Source: Ectothiorhodospiraceae bacterium
GTDB lineage: Bacteria > Pseudomonadota > Gammaproteobacteria > Nitrococcales > Aquisalimonadaceae
Assembly: GCA_020831845.1 (NCBI GenBank)
Contig: JAFIFV010000135.1
Span: 1-64,000 of the forward strand
Length of the DNA: 64,000 bases
Reading direction: 5' to 3'
Part shown: positions 45,211-54,266 of the stretch, piece by piece
Position numbering within the stretch: position 1 is the stretch's first letter
Layout of the letters: the number at the start of each line of letters is the position of its first letter
Notes under the pieces: model-generated
The model's input: the letters and a program-made list of their open reading frames with translations, nothing else
Database searches by the model: none
Told to the model about the DNA's origin: nothing
Translations under genes and position numbers: made by a program

Positions 45211-45983
45211 CTACCAGGGGATGTCCCGACCATCCCAGGCGATGAATCGTCCGTTGTCCTCCCGACGGAGCCCACGGATGATGTCCAGCAACTGGCTGAC
45301 GGTTCGCCCGGCACTGAACAGCTTGTCCCGCGGCACTCGCTGCTGGAAAGGCGCGGACAGCCCGGTGTCGGTGGTCCCGGGATGCAGGGCCACGCAGATC
45401 AGGCGACAGGACTTGCGGCCCAGTTCCACCGAAAGCCCCCTGGTGAACATGTTCGCGCGGCCTTGGCGCCTCGATACGCGTACCAGCCGCCAAGCCGGTT
45501 GTCCTCGATGCTGCCCACGCGCGCAGACAGGTTCGCGATCACCGCGTGGTCGGCGTGGACAAGCAGGGGTTCGAACGCGCGGGCAACCAGCAAGGGGCCG
45601 AAGGCATTGACCTGGAAGCTGCGCATCAGCGTCTCCGGCCGCACGTCCGAGAGCTGTTTCTCCGGAAACATGCCGTGATTGTCGTGCAGCACGCCGGCCA
45701 CGTTGAGCAACAGGTGCAGCCTTTCCGCGCCATCCGCACGCACGCTTTGCACCGCCTGCTCCATGCTGTCGGTATCGGTCGTATCCAGGCTCAGCAGGCG
45801 CACCCTGTCCGGATCAGCCTGCCGCAGGCGGCATAGCCCTTCCGAGGCCTCCGGGTCGCGGGCACTGGCGTAGATGCGCGCGCACTGCGACCAATCAGCC
45901 AGTTGGCGGACGAACTCAAGCCCGATACCCCGTGACGCACCCTGGACCAGTACTTGTGTACCGTCCGGGAAAACCGTCGTCAT
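45211..45983 (-). pseudogene. short-chain dehydrogenase/reductase, frameshifted
   Basis: This is an SDR-family reading frame interrupted once. The first part, from ATG 45983, has the cofactor motif VLVQGASRGIGLEF, LLNVAGVLHD and the active-site YAYRGAKAA. The rest (MFTRGLSVELGRKSCRLICVALHPGTTDT) continues in another frame. The break is near 45454-45456, where a C-T-G leucine codon (expected KAALNMFTRG) seems to have lost one base. Restoring one base gives a full 257-residue SDR, and the remaining sequence is well conserved. It may be a recent mutation or a sequencing error. It is the last gene of the long Mrp transcript. Confidence 0.8.
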
Positions 45984-46444
45984 CCTTGCCCCCCGCCCTT
46001 GAGGGCCGCGGCGAGAAAGCGGTCCAGCGCATTGGCGAAGGCCTGACGCTCCCGCTGGCCGAAGCCGGCTGGTCCGCCGCTGTGGACACCGCTGCTGCGC
46101 ATGGTTTCCATGAAGTCCCGCATCGCCAGGCGCTGACGGATGGTGCCGGGCGTATACATCTCTCCCCGGGGATTCAGCGCGTGGCCACCCTTCTCGATCA
46201 CCTCCGCCGCCAGCGGTATATCCGCGGTCACCACCAGATCGCCAGGCTGCAGGCGCTGAACGATGGTGCTGTCCGCCTCGTCGAAGCCGGCGGAGACCTG
46301 TAGTGCACGGATGCTGGGCGACGGCGGCACGCGCACCGGCTGGTTGGCTACCAGCGTGAGCTGCACTCCGGTACGCTGCGCGGCCCGGAAGAGGATTTCC
46401 CGGACCACCGCCGGGCAGGCATCGGCGTCCACCCAGATCTCCAT
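45980..46444 (-). CDS. yaiI: YaiI/YqxD family (DUF188) protein
   Basis: This is a 154-residue protein of the UPF0178/DUF188 family. It begins [22 protein letters not shown] and has [28 protein letters not shown] and [12 protein letters not shown], all typical. The Asp-rich start and TADIPLA block resemble PIN-like nuclease folds, but no activity is established. GGAGGAAGG precedes ATG. It lies 16 bases after the antiporter genes and overlaps the SDR start by ATGA. Confidence 0.92.
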   Translation of the reverse strand: MEIWVDADACPAVVREILFRAAQRTGVQLTLVANQPVRVPPSPSIRALQVSAGFDEADSTIVQRLQPGDLVVTADIPLAAEVIEKGGHALNPRGEMYTPGTIRQRLAMRDFMETMRSSGVHSGGPAGFGQRERQAFANALDRFLAAALKGGGQG

Positions 46445-46460
46445 CAGCCTTCCTCCACAT

Positions 46461-48104
46461 TCAGGCTATCAGCCAGGCCAGTCCCAGCACGACAAGCAGC
46501 AATAACAAGGCCCCCACGGTGATGCCGGGCTCCGGCCAGGGTCTTCTTTCAGCAGGCAGCCCACTGTCATCCTGCGTTGAAATGGCGGACGGCGACCGCC
46601 AGCGTTCCAGCCGCGTACGCATCCATCGGCCACCGCCGATCAAGCGGCGTTCCAGCGGAGCAACCAGGTCGCCTTCCGGCAGGCCTGGCCAACGCGGCAG
46701 CAGGCGGCTGGCGACAAACGCCAGCAATCCGGCCAGTGCCAAGGGCCAGATACCATCCACCATGCTCGACCACTGCAGGCTGTAGCCGCGCAGATCCCCG
46801 GTAGCGAGCCACCATGGCAGCATCAACGACAACACAAGGACCAGCAGCCAGCTCAGGAGTTCGTGTCGGCCCGCGGGTTCCCGCGCCTGAGACTCAGGCC
46901 AGGCCACGCGCAGGAAACGCAGCAGCAACAAGCCGGTGGTCACCGATGTCAGCGTCAGCAGAAGGCTCAGCCCGTCGGGAGCCACAGTCTTGAGCGCCGA
47001 TTTGGCCAGGATCCCCGACGTCAGCGGAAAGCCCGCCAACGCCAGCACGGGCAACAGGCTGAGCCACGCCACCGGTCTGACACCCCGCTGGATCATCGGC
47101 ACGGCCAGAAACAGCAAGCCCTTGGCCAGACCATGATGGACAGCAAAAACAAGGATGGCCACGGCCAGCAGGCGATCATCGCCCTCACCGCCGAGCCAGG
47201 TGCCCACAAGCACGGCCAGCAGGCCCATCTGGCTGACACTGGAGTAGGCCAAGACGGTCTTCGGGCGCTGCTGGAAACAGCCCACCAGGGCCGCATAGTA
47301 GGCACCGAACAGACCCAGCGCGATCAGCGCTTGCCCCAGCGCGGGTACGGCGATTTCGCCCAGGGGCAGCAGGTGAATCCAGCCCAGCAGCCCCGCTTTC
47401 AGAATGATCCCCGAGAGCACGGCACTTGCGGGCACGGGCGCAGCGGGGTGGGCCAGAGGTAGCCAGACATGCAACGGCACCACCCCCATCTTCACAGCGA
47501 AGCCTGCCGCAACCAGTCCGGCGGTGATAGCCGGATGCGGGAGTTGCCGGTACACCTCTCCGATGGCCTCCACCCGGGTGTTCCCCGCCTGCGCCGCCAG
47601 CATCAGCAGGCCCGCCAGCAGCAGCACCTCGCCGAGCACGGCCAGTATCAGGTAGATCCGCCCCGCCCTCATCGCCTCCGCTTTCCCGCTGTGGACAACC
47701 AGTCCATAGGCGGCGAAGGTCATCAGAGCAAAGCCGAGATAGAAGGTGGCCACGTCCCGCGCCACCAGCAGCCCCAGGTTACCGGCCAGCGTGAGCAGGA
47801 AAAACACTGCGTAACGTCGACCGTCCTCCCCGGCAAGCAGCGTCCGCGAATGAATCGCGGCGGCACCCCACAGTACGCCCGCGAGCAGCAGCAGGCCGCG
47901 CGACAGCCCGTCCACGCCGAGTTCCGTGCCGAGCAGAATCCAGTCCAGCCGCAAGCCATCCGTGCCGAGCAGCGCAATCACGACCGCGAGCCCGCAGGCC
48001 AGTCCGGCCCCGGTCAGCGTCTTTGCCTGCACATGCCCGCCCAGGCCCAGCGTCAGGCCCAGCAGCAACGGAAGAGCCGGCATCAGCAGCAGCATCCAGT
48101 TCAT
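46461..48104 (-). CDS. Mrp/complex I-type proton-translocating subunit (third copy)
   Basis: This is a 547-residue integral membrane protein of the NuoL/M/N-MrpA/D superfamily. The ion-path block [42 protein letters not shown] contains the conserved Lys and Pro of the discontinuous helices. A later helix has [16 protein letters not shown]. The tail after residue 440 has two or more extra helices and a basic loop. It most resembles HyfB/NuoL-like chains. It is the last antiporter subunit of the operon and overlaps its upstream neighbour by ATGA. Confidence 0.85.
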   Translation of the reverse strand: MNWMLLLMPALPLLLGLTLGLGGHVQAKTLTGAGLACGLAVVIALLGTDGLRLDWILLGTELGVDGLSRGLLLLAGVLWGAAAIHSRTLLAGEDGRRYAVFFLLTLAGNLGLLVARDVATFYLGFALMTFAAYGLVVHSGKAEAMRAGRIYLILAVLGEVLLLAGLLMLAAQAGNTRVEAIGEVYRQLPHPAITAGLVAAGFAVKMGVVPLHVWLPLAHPAAPVPASAVLSGIILKAGLLGWIHLLPLGEIAVPALGQALIALGLFGAYYAALVGCFQQRPKTVLAYSSVSQMGLLAVLVGTWLGGEGDDRLLAVAILVFAVHHGLAKGLLFLAVPMIQRGVRPVAWLSLLPVLALAGFPLTSGILAKSALKTVAPDGLSLLLTLTSVTTGLLLLRFLRVAWPESQAREPAGRHELLSWLLVLVLSLMLPWWLATGDLRGYSLQWSSMVDGIWPLALAGLLAFVASRLLPRWPGLPEGDLVAPLERRLIGGGRWMRTRLERWRSPSAISTQDDSGLPAERRPWPEPGITVGALLLLLVVLGLAWLIA

Positions 48105-49597
48105 GGTGCGTACTCCTGCCCGACGATAAATGTCACCCAGGACAAGGGGCTGAGCGGGAAGCCGGCCAGTATGCCCACGCCCAGCGCAGAAATCCCGGTG
48201 AGCAATGTTGGTACCAGCAATCCCGGGCCGGGCTCACCAGCGGTGGCGATCGCCTTCTCCCCAGACTCGCGAAACCAGGCACGGTGCAGCAACGGCAGAA
48301 AATAGATGGCATTAAGCACCGTGCTTCCCAACAACACCAGCAACACCCAGGGCGCTCCTGCCTGAAGCGCCCCCATACCCAGGTACCATTTGCTGACGAA
48401 CCCCGCCAGCGGTGGCGCCCCCATCATGCCGAAAGCACCGATCGTGAACATCGCGGTAGTCCAGGGCATGCGCCGGCCTATGCCATTCAACTCGTCAATG
48501 CTGTGGATGCCGCTGTTTTCCGCGTAGTTGCCGGCACAGAAAAACAAGGTGATCTTCATCAGACCCTGGTGCACCAGGTGGACCAGGCCTCCGATGGTGG
48601 CCAGCGGGCTGCCCAGTGCCACGCCCAGTGTGATGTAGGAAACCTGGCTGACGGTGGAATAGGCGAGCCGTCGTTTCAGATCTGTCTGGGCGATGGCACG
48701 TACCGAACCGTAGATGATGGTGAACGAAGCGAGTAACGCCAGCACCGTGTTCATCTGCAGGTCGGCCACCAGCGAGGTGCCGAATACGTCGTAGACCACA
48801 CGCACCACGCCAAAGGCTCCCGCCTTGACAACGGCAACTGCGTGCAGCAGAGCGCTGACCGGCGCCGGCGCAACCATGGCACTGGGCAGCCAGCCATGCA
48901 GCGGCACCAGCGCCGCCTTCACCCCCAATCCACCGATCAGCAGCAGGAAGATGGCGATCAGTGCAGTACGATGCTCCGGGGCCAGATGCTCCAGCGTGCC
49001 CCCCGCGACGAAATCGCCGGACTGGCCCAGCGCGGCCAGCCAGACGATCCCCAGCAGTAGCACCACGCCGCCGCCAAGGGTGTAGCGCAGGTACATGCGG
49101 CCCACAGCCATGGCCTTCGGCCAGCCGTTGTGCACCACCAGAGGCCAGGTGGCCAGCGTGAGCAGCTCGTAGAAAATGAAGAAAGTAAACAGATTCCCTG
49201 CCGTGGCGATCCCCATCGTGGAGGCTACGCACAGGCTGAAGAACCCGAAGAACCGCGCCCGGTTCGGGCGGCGTTCCAGGTAGGCGATGGCATAGATCGT
49301 CGTCACCAGCCACAGCAGCGCCGAGAGCGTGGTGAACAGCATGGTCAACGCATCGGCGTGCAACACCAGGTCCAGGCCCGGCAGAATCGGCATGGTGACC
49401 AGAAATGTGTGCCCCTGGAGCACGCCATAGCCCATGACCCCCACCAGCAGCAGCTTCAGCACGGCGGCGGCCAGGTTCACGGTGATGCGCAGGCGGTTAC
49501 GGTCCTCCCCGGCCAGGAAAACCAGCAGCGCCGCCAGCAGCGAACTCAACAGCACCCACAGCGGCAGCGCTTGGTAGATACCTGCTCCCGTCAGCAT
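48101..49597 (-). CDS. Mrp/complex I-type proton-translocating subunit (second copy)
   Basis: This is a 498-residue membrane protein of the same superfamily, closer to MrpA-core/NuoL. Key block: GGLGVKAALVPLHGWLPSAMVAPAPVSALLHAVAVVKAGAFGVVR, which includes the HAV histidine typical of NuoL/MrpA. It also has RRLAYSTVSQVSYITLGVAL. It probably supplies the MrpA core function, since no full-length MrpA is present. It lies 3 bases after the mnhD stop. Confidence 0.85.
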   Translation of the reverse strand: MLTGAGIYQALPLWVLLSSLLAALLVFLAGEDRNRLRITVNLAAAVLKLLLVGVMGYGVLQGHTFLVTMPILPGLDLVLHADALTMLFTTLSALLWLVTTIYAIAYLERRPNRARFFGFFSLCVASTMGIATAGNLFTFFIFYELLTLATWPLVVHNGWPKAMAVGRMYLRYTLGGGVVLLLGIVWLAALGQSGDFVAGGTLEHLAPEHRTALIAIFLLLIGGLGVKAALVPLHGWLPSAMVAPAPVSALLHAVAVVKAGAFGVVRVVYDVFGTSLVADLQMNTVLALLASFTIIYGSVRAIAQTDLKRRLAYSTVSQVSYITLGVALGSPLATIGGLVHLVHQGLMKITLFFCAGNYAENSGIHSIDELNGIGRRMPWTTAMFTIGAFGMMGAPPLAGFVSKWYLGMGALQAGAPWVLLVLLGSTVLNAIYFLPLLHRAWFRESGEKAIATAGEPGPGLLVPTLLTGISALGVGILAGFPLSPLSWVTFIVGQEYAP

Positions 49598-49600
49598 CGC

Positions 49601-51052
49601 TCACCCGCCCCCAAGGGGAATTTCCCCGAGCAGTGTGAGCAACGGCCTGGCGGTAAAGCCAAGCACGATGGAGAGTACCGCCAGCGTCAGCGCAGACCAG
49701 ACCATCAACGGTTGTGCCGGCGTCGGCGCGCGATCCACGCTTGGCCCAGCGTGCGCCTCCATGAACGCGTAGCGCATGACCCTGAACACATAGCCGGCAG
49801 CCAGCAGGCCGCCCACCAGCACGGTGGCCACAATCCACCAGAGCCCTTGCTCCAGCGCCGATTGCAGCAGCAGCCACTTGGCAATGAAGCCGCCGCTGGG
49901 CGGTAGCCCCATGATGCTGACCGAGGCAATGGCGAACGCCCCGAGGCTGAGCGCCAGCGGCCGCCCCATGCCGCGAAGTTCCGCAACCCGATCATGCCCC
50001 AGGTGGTACAGCATATTGCCGGCCGCCAGGAACAACGCCGCCTTGGCCACACCGTGGGCCAGACCGTGATACACCGCTCCCTGCCAGGCCGAGGCAACCG
50101 CCAGCGGGAAGAACAGCAGGATGTAACCCAACTGGGCGACGGTGGAATAGGCAACGACCAGCTTGAGGCGTGGCTGCCGCATGGCCTGGATGGAACCGAG
50201 AATGATCGCCGCTGCGCCCAATGCGCCCAGCAACTGGGCCACCCAGGGTGCCGAGAGAGGCAGTTGCAGGGGGCCGGCCCAGAGACGCAGCAAGAGGTAG
50301 ACGGCGGCCTTGACCACCAGGGCTGACAACAGCGCACTGACTGGTGCCGGTGCACCACCGTGGGCCGGGGGCAACCAGAAATGGAACGGCACGATTGCCG
50401 CCTTCACCAGCAGTCCGGCCACGATCAGCGCCGTGGCCACCCCCACCGGCCAGCCGCCTGCCGGCAAGCGCTCGCCGATCAACTGCAGATCGAGCGTCCC
50501 GGTCATCCCATAGATCAGTGCCACGCCGCCCAGATAAAGCAGCGATCCGAAAAGCGCCAGCAGCAGATAGTTCAACGAGGCCGACACCGACTGCCGGCTA
50601 CCGGCAAGCAGCACCAGCGGTATCGCCGCCAGCGTCACCAGTTCCAACGTCACATAGACGTTGAACAGGTCCGCCGACAGGAACAGGGCATTGAGCGACC
50701 CCCACAACAGCAGCCACAGGGTCCAGAACCGGTTCGCGATCTCTGACTTGCCGGCGAACTGCCCCACCGCATGCAACGACACCAGCGCGCCGACGACGGC
50801 TGTGAGCAGTATCATCAGCGCCGCGAGACCGTCCGCATGCAGACGGATTCCCAACGGCGGTTCCCAGCCGGCCAGCGCGTGGTCCAGGGTCCCCTGGCTG
50901 CCAACCGCCATGACCAGCAACAGGCTGATCGCCAGTGACAGCAAGACACCGCTCAGGGCGACCGGCGAACGCGCGCCGCCGCCGGACAGGAACACACAGA
51001 CCCCGGCCAGCAATGGAACAAACACCGAGAGCGGCAGCAGGGCATCACTCAT
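49601..51052 (-). CDS. mnhD: Mrp antiporter subunit D-like
   Basis: This is a 483-residue membrane protein of the MrpD/NuoN group with about 14 helices. It has AGLLVKAAIVPFHFWLPPAHGGAPAPVSALLSALVVKAAVYLLLR and KLVVAYSTVAQLGYILLF, both conserved in MrpD. The start is ATG 51052, inside the mnhC 3' end (8-bp overlap); the longer track ORF is a shadow. It takes part in Na+(K+)/H+ exchange across the inner membrane. Confidence 0.88.
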   Translation of the reverse strand: MSDALLPLSVFVPLLAGVCVFLSGGGARSPVALSGVLLSLAISLLLVMAVGSQGTLDHALAGWEPPLGIRLHADGLAALMILLTAVVGALVSLHAVGQFAGKSEIANRFWTLWLLLWGSLNALFLSADLFNVYVTLELVTLAAIPLVLLAGSRQSVSASLNYLLLALFGSLLYLGGVALIYGMTGTLDLQLIGERLPAGGWPVGVATALIVAGLLVKAAIVPFHFWLPPAHGGAPAPVSALLSALVVKAAVYLLLRLWAGPLQLPLSAPWVAQLLGALGAAAIILGSIQAMRQPRLKLVVAYSTVAQLGYILLFFPLAVASAWQGAVYHGLAHGVAKAALFLAAGNMLYHLGHDRVAELRGMGRPLALSLGAFAIASVSIMGLPPSGGFIAKWLLLQSALEQGLWWIVATVLVGGLLAAGYVFRVMRYAFMEAHAGPSVDRAPTPAQPLMVWSALTLAVLSIVLGFTARPLLTLLGEIPLGGG

Positions 51053-51335
51053 CGTCGCCCTCCTCGTCCCGCGCCTGGCGGCGCACCAGGGCCAGGCCAA
51101 ACGCGGTGGCGCTGACCGCGATCACGATCCCGGTCAACACCATGGCATGGGGCACCGGATCCGGCCCGCCGGGCAGACGGCGGGCAATCACGATCAACGC
51201 CAGAAACACACCGTTACCCAGCACGTTGACCGCGAGCAGCCGCTTCAAGGGGTGCATCTGGACGATCAGCCCGAAAAAGCCCAGGCCGATCAGCGCAGCG
51301 GCCGCAAGGGCGTAGACATCCAGCCCGGCCATCAT
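51045..51335 (-). CDS. mnhC: Mrp antiporter subunit C
   Basis: This is a 96-residue, three-helix membrane protein of the MrpC/NuoK family. MHPLKRLLAVNVLGNGVFLALIVIARR and VPHAMVLTGIVIAVSATAFGLAL are the typical second and third helices. A short acidic tail ends the protein. It overlaps both neighbours in the Mrp chain. Confidence 0.9.
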   Translation of the reverse strand: MMAGLDVYALAAAALIGLGFFGLIVQMHPLKRLLAVNVLGNGVFLALIVIARRLPGGPDPVPHAMVLTGIVIAVSATAFGLALVRRQARDEEGDDE

Positions 51336-52261
51336 GCCGGCCCCCGCCGCAAGCCCCGGCTGCCCGTATACAGAAGCACCAGCGTTATCGCGATGGACAC
51401 CGCGAGGCTGTATTCCACGATCAGCATCACTGGATAGATCAGCGTGGGTGGATACGCCATGAAAGCACCCTGCAGAGGAATCAGCAGCAGGCCTGCGAGC
51501 GAGAAGACGGTGAGCCCCAGCACCAGCAGCATACGCAACGGCAGGGAATCGCCGGTGTCACCGCGCAGTCGGCCGGCCAGCGCGAGCAGCACCCCGGCAG
51601 CGGCCAGCACCGCTCCACCCTGGAAGGCGCCGCCCGGGCTGTGGGTGCCGGCCCAGATCAGATAGGCTCCCACCAGCAGCATGACCGGAACGAACACGCG
51701 CAACGCCACCGGCAATAGCTCAGTGCCCCTGGAGGCATCGTCCCCGCTCAGCGACTCCATCAGCGGAACCCTGGCCAGCCATGTGCCCAGCAGTGCCATC
51801 AGCAGCACGCCCATCTCCAGCAATGTGTCGTAACTGCGGAAATTGAGTAGCACGGCGGTCACCGGTTGCTGTGTAGCGGCCTCGTCAAGCCGCTCCAGCG
51901 CCAGTGCGCCGGCAGCCTGCTCCGATACCGGCAACTGGTGCAGGGCGATACCGACCAGCACGGCCAGCACCATTCCACCCCCGGCGGCAATCACCTGCAG
52001 CGCCCTCCCCGGCTGTCGATGATCGCCGTCGGGACTGCCCATGGCGCGCCAGGTACCCAACAGCAGCACACCGAGCAGACCGGCGCCAATGGCGGCTTCC
52101 GCCAGCGCCAGGTCGGGCGCATCCAGCCGCGCCCACGCCAGCGCCATCAGCAGGCCGAACACTATGAACAGTACGATGCTGCGAAACAGATCCGTCAGCA
52201 GCAGGCAGCGCCAGGCCAGCACCACCAGAATCAGCGCCGCCAGTGTATCCACCACGATCAT
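51332..52261 (-). CDS. MbhD-MbhE-MnhB fusion subunit of Mrp antiporter
   Basis: This 309-residue membrane protein combines three pieces. Residues 1-75 match the MbhD/DUF4040 part of the MrpA tail (VFGLLMALAWARLDAPDLALAEAAIGAG). Residues 85-165 resemble the MbhE part, including VLLNFRSYDTLLEMGVLL. The rest is an MnhB domain with LIWAGTHSPGGAFQGGAVLAAA and PVMLIVEYSLAVSIAI. In usual Mrp operons the first two pieces form the MrpA C-terminus and MrpB is separate. It therefore fits with the split MrpA in this operon. It overlaps both neighbours. Confidence 0.85.
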   Translation of the reverse strand: MIVVDTLAALILVVLAWRCLLLTDLFRSIVLFIVFGLLMALAWARLDAPDLALAEAAIGAGLLGVLLLGTWRAMGSPDGDHRQPGRALQVIAAGGGMVLAVLVGIALHQLPVSEQAAGALALERLDEAATQQPVTAVLLNFRSYDTLLEMGVLLMALLGTWLARVPLMESLSGDDASRGTELLPVALRVFVPVMLLVGAYLIWAGTHSPGGAFQGGAVLAAAGVLLALAGRLRGDTGDSLPLRMLLVLGLTVFSLAGLLLIPLQGAFMAYPPTLIYPVMLIVEYSLAVSIAITLVLLYTGSRGLRRGPA

Positions 52262-52548
52262 TCGCGGCGCCCCCTCTGCCGTTCCAGCAGGCTATGGCGG
52301 GCGATCAGATGACAACCCACGGTGGCAGCACCGATGGCCAACAACCAGACCAGGGCAAGCAGGGCGGCGATACCCCATGAGGAAGACAGCAAGGCGATGC
52401 CCAAGCACAGCAGGCCCAGACCCACATTGTCGGCCTTGGTGATAGCATGCAGGCGGGAGTAGACATCGGGAAACCGCAGCAAGCCAACGGTTCCGGCCAG
52501 GTAGAACAGCAACCCGGTCAGCAGCAAGGCCACTCCCGGCAACGTCAT
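52258..52548 (-). CDS. mnhG: Mrp antiporter subunit G
   Basis: This is a 96-residue, three-helix protein of the MnhG/PhaG family. VALLLTGLLFYLAGTVGLLRFPDVYSRLHAITKADNVGLGLLCLGIAL is the diagnostic stretch (RxPDxxxRLHAxTKAxTLG pattern). ATG 52548 overlaps the mnhF stop; the longer track ORF upstream is a shadow. Confidence 0.92.
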   Translation of the reverse strand: MTLPGVALLLTGLLFYLAGTVGLLRFPDVYSRLHAITKADNVGLGLLCLGIALLSSSWGIAALLALVWLLAIGAATVGCHLIARHSLLERQRGRRE

Positions 52549-52808
52549 GCATCGCCCTCCCCGTTGCCGCGGCGTACGAACGCCACCGCCACAAGAAACG
52601 CCAGCAGGGCGAACAACAGGGCCACAACCATCAATGCCCGCTGCTGGAGCAATGCCCCCAGAACAATCAGAAGCCCGACGGTAGTGGTGCCCAGCAACTG
52701 CACGGCCAGCATGCGGTCCGCCTCGCCGGGCCCCAGGTAGACGCGCCAAAGCCCCAGCGCGAGCTGCACCAGCAGAAACAAGGCCGCGGCACCGAGCAGC
52801 GCGTTCAT
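52545..52808 (-). CDS. mnhF: Mrp antiporter subunit F
   Basis: This is an 87-residue protein of the MnhF/PhaF family with three helices. YLGPGEADRMLAVQLLGTTTVGLLIVL contains the conserved GP-DR block, followed by the third helix and a basic end. It overlaps mnhE and mnhG by 4 bases each. Confidence 0.92.
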   Translation of the reverse strand: MNALLGAAALFLLVQLALGLWRVYLGPGEADRMLAVQLLGTTTVGLLIVLGALLQQRALMVVALLFALLAFLVAVAFVRRGNGEGDA

Positions 52809-53281
52809 GCAGCGCCCTCCAGCGTCTCCCCGAACATGTCCGCCACCAGCGATTCGATACGCCGAAGGTCTTCGTCAACGCTGTCCAGGATGGCATGGAT
52901 GCGGGCCTGGTCACCCACGATATCCGCGCCCAGCGTCCCTGGCATCAGGCTGATGGTTCCGAGGAAGACGGCCCGGGCCGACGCATCTTTCAGCCGCAAT
53001 GGATAATCGAGCCAGTGGGGGTGCAGCGGCATCGACGGCCTCAGCGCACGCCAGGCCACATCAACCCCGCCCATCACCGAGCGTTGAAGGAAAACCGCAA
53101 AGAAGCGCAACACGGCAAGGGGCCTGAGCCGTGCCAATCGTGCCTGGACAAACCAGGCGCTAAACGCGGCGGCGAGCACCGAGACCAGCAGCCCGTGGAG
53201 CAGGGACTGCCCTTCTGCAAGCGCGGCCCAGACCAGGAACAAGCCCGCGATTGTTGTCAGGAACCACCCTAGTCGCTGCAT
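52805..53281 (-). CDS. mnhE: Mrp antiporter subunit E
   Basis: This is a 158-residue protein of the MnhE/PhaE family, with two N-terminal helices then a cytoplasmic part. The block FLGTISLMPGTLGADIVGDQARIHAILDSVDEDLRRIESLVADMFGE has the conserved SLTPGT-like turn (here SLMPGT). ATG 53281 is inside the HIT gene 3' end (13-bp overlap) and has no strong ribosome site, so translation is probably coupled. Confidence 0.88.
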   Translation of the reverse strand: MQRLGWFLTTIAGLFLVWAALAEGQSLLHGLLVSVLAAAFSAWFVQARLARLRPLAVLRFFAVFLQRSVMGGVDVAWRALRPSMPLHPHWLDYPLRLKDASARAVFLGTISLMPGTLGADIVGDQARIHAILDSVDEDLRRIESLVADMFGETLEGAA

Positions 53282-53736
53282 GAAACCCGGCTTCGATACA
53301 CCTCTCGCAGGTGCTCCACCTCCTGTTCGGAATAGGTCTCTTCGTCCTGCAAGCGCCCCCACACCGGCGCTGGCCAGCAAGGGTCGTCCCGGCGCCGCCC
53401 GATCACATGCACATGGAGCTGGGAGACCACATTACCCAGTGCCGCGACATTGACCTTGTGGAACTGCTGTCCTTCCCGAAGCGCAGCGGACAGCCTGTCC
53501 ACCACACCGTCGAGTTCCCTGCGCAGCATGGGCGGCAGTTGATAGAGTTCTTCGCAATGGTACCGGGGAACCACGATCAACCAGCGCACGGCCGCATTTC
53601 TGTTCAGCAGAACCAGACAATGCCCGTACTCGAACAGCGGCCAGGTATCCGCCGCCAGCCGGCTGTCCAGGGAGAAGGTTGATCCGCCGGCGACCGGAGC
53701 GCCGGCGGAGCTGTTCGGCGGCCTGCTGTCTCTCAC
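53269..53736 (-). CDS. HIT-family nucleotide-binding protein
   Basis: This is a 155-residue histidine-triad protein. The active-site motif is SQLHVHVIGRR, preceded by VNVAALGNVV. The N-terminal part FEYGHCLVLLNRNAAVRWLIVVPR is the nucleotide-binding strand region. Family members hydrolyse or transfer nucleotidyl groups; the substrate is unknown. It overlaps HPF by 4 bases and mnhE by 13 bases, so it is translationally tied to both. Confidence 0.88.
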   Translation of the reverse strand: MRDSRPPNSSAGAPVAGGSTFSLDSRLAADTWPLFEYGHCLVLLNRNAAVRWLIVVPRYHCEELYQLPPMLRRELDGVVDRLSAALREGQQFHKVNVAALGNVVSQLHVHVIGRRRDDPCWPAPVWGRLQDEETYSEQEVEHLREVYRSRVSCSD

Positions 53737-54104
53737 CGATCGTCTTCCGGCTCCTCCTCCGACTCCGGCTCCGGAACGGCATTCCTGGCGGCTGAGCGGT
53801 TGTCCAGCTTGCCATAATGCGTGGAGAGCACGCTCTCCAGGCGGCGCGAGGCGCCGCTGACTGCGGCGTAGGCATCTTCATGCAAGGACTCGGCAACCAC
53901 AGGCCCCTGTCCCCTGGGTCGGGCCTCCAGCTTGCAAAGCTTGTTGGCTCCACCCTTCGGACCGTTGACATCGGTGAGGTAAACCTCGATTCGGGTGAGG
54001 CGTTCCCCGAAACGCCGTTCCACGCTCTGAAGCTGCTGTTTGATATGCGCTTCCAGCGCCTCGGAAAGTTCTACGCCCTGGCCTGCATTCAGTTGAAGTT
54101 GCAT
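53733..54104 (-). CDS. HPF/RaiA-family ribosome-associated protein
   Basis: This is a 123-residue protein with the S30AE fold: MQLQLNAGQGVELSEALEAHIKQQLQSVERRFGERLTRIEVYLTDVNGPKGG, then KLEARPRGQGPVVAESLHEDAYAAVSGASRRLESVL. It is a short type without the long-HPF C-terminal domain, but has an acidic tail. Such proteins bind the 30S subunit in stasis. GAGGAGA gives a strong ribosome site at ATG 54104. It is the first gene of the 12-gene chain ending with the SDR. Confidence 0.88.
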   Translation of the reverse strand: MQLQLNAGQGVELSEALEAHIKQQLQSVERRFGERLTRIEVYLTDVNGPKGGANKLCKLEARPRGQGPVVAESLHEDAYAAVSGASRRLESVLSTHYGKLDNRSAARNAVPEPESEEEPEDDR

Positions 54105-54266
54105 GCTGTCTCCTCGCTTGCTTGCCGTTGCAGACGCCGGGGAGCCCTTGGGCACCCCCCTATAACGTACATGAAGATCGCACAGCGTGCCTTTCAAGGG
54201 GAGCATCGGAGCTCCGCACGATCAGACAGCAGCCCTGCACAGAAGAATCAACTTCAAAAAAATCTC

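Noticed and set aside
45440-45465. Programmed frameshift in the SDR gene
   Set aside because: No slippery heptamer, Shine-Dalgarno-like stimulator or pseudoknot is visible at the break; simple base loss explains it.
54105-54200. Possible sigma-32 promoter (CCCCTTGAAA) before hpf
   Set aside because: The -35 box is good, but no match to CCCCATNT is found at 11-16 bases.
54105-54200. Possible sigma-54 promoter (GGCACGCTGTGC) before hpf
   Set aside because: The GG-GC spacing is two bases too short for the -24/-12 pair.
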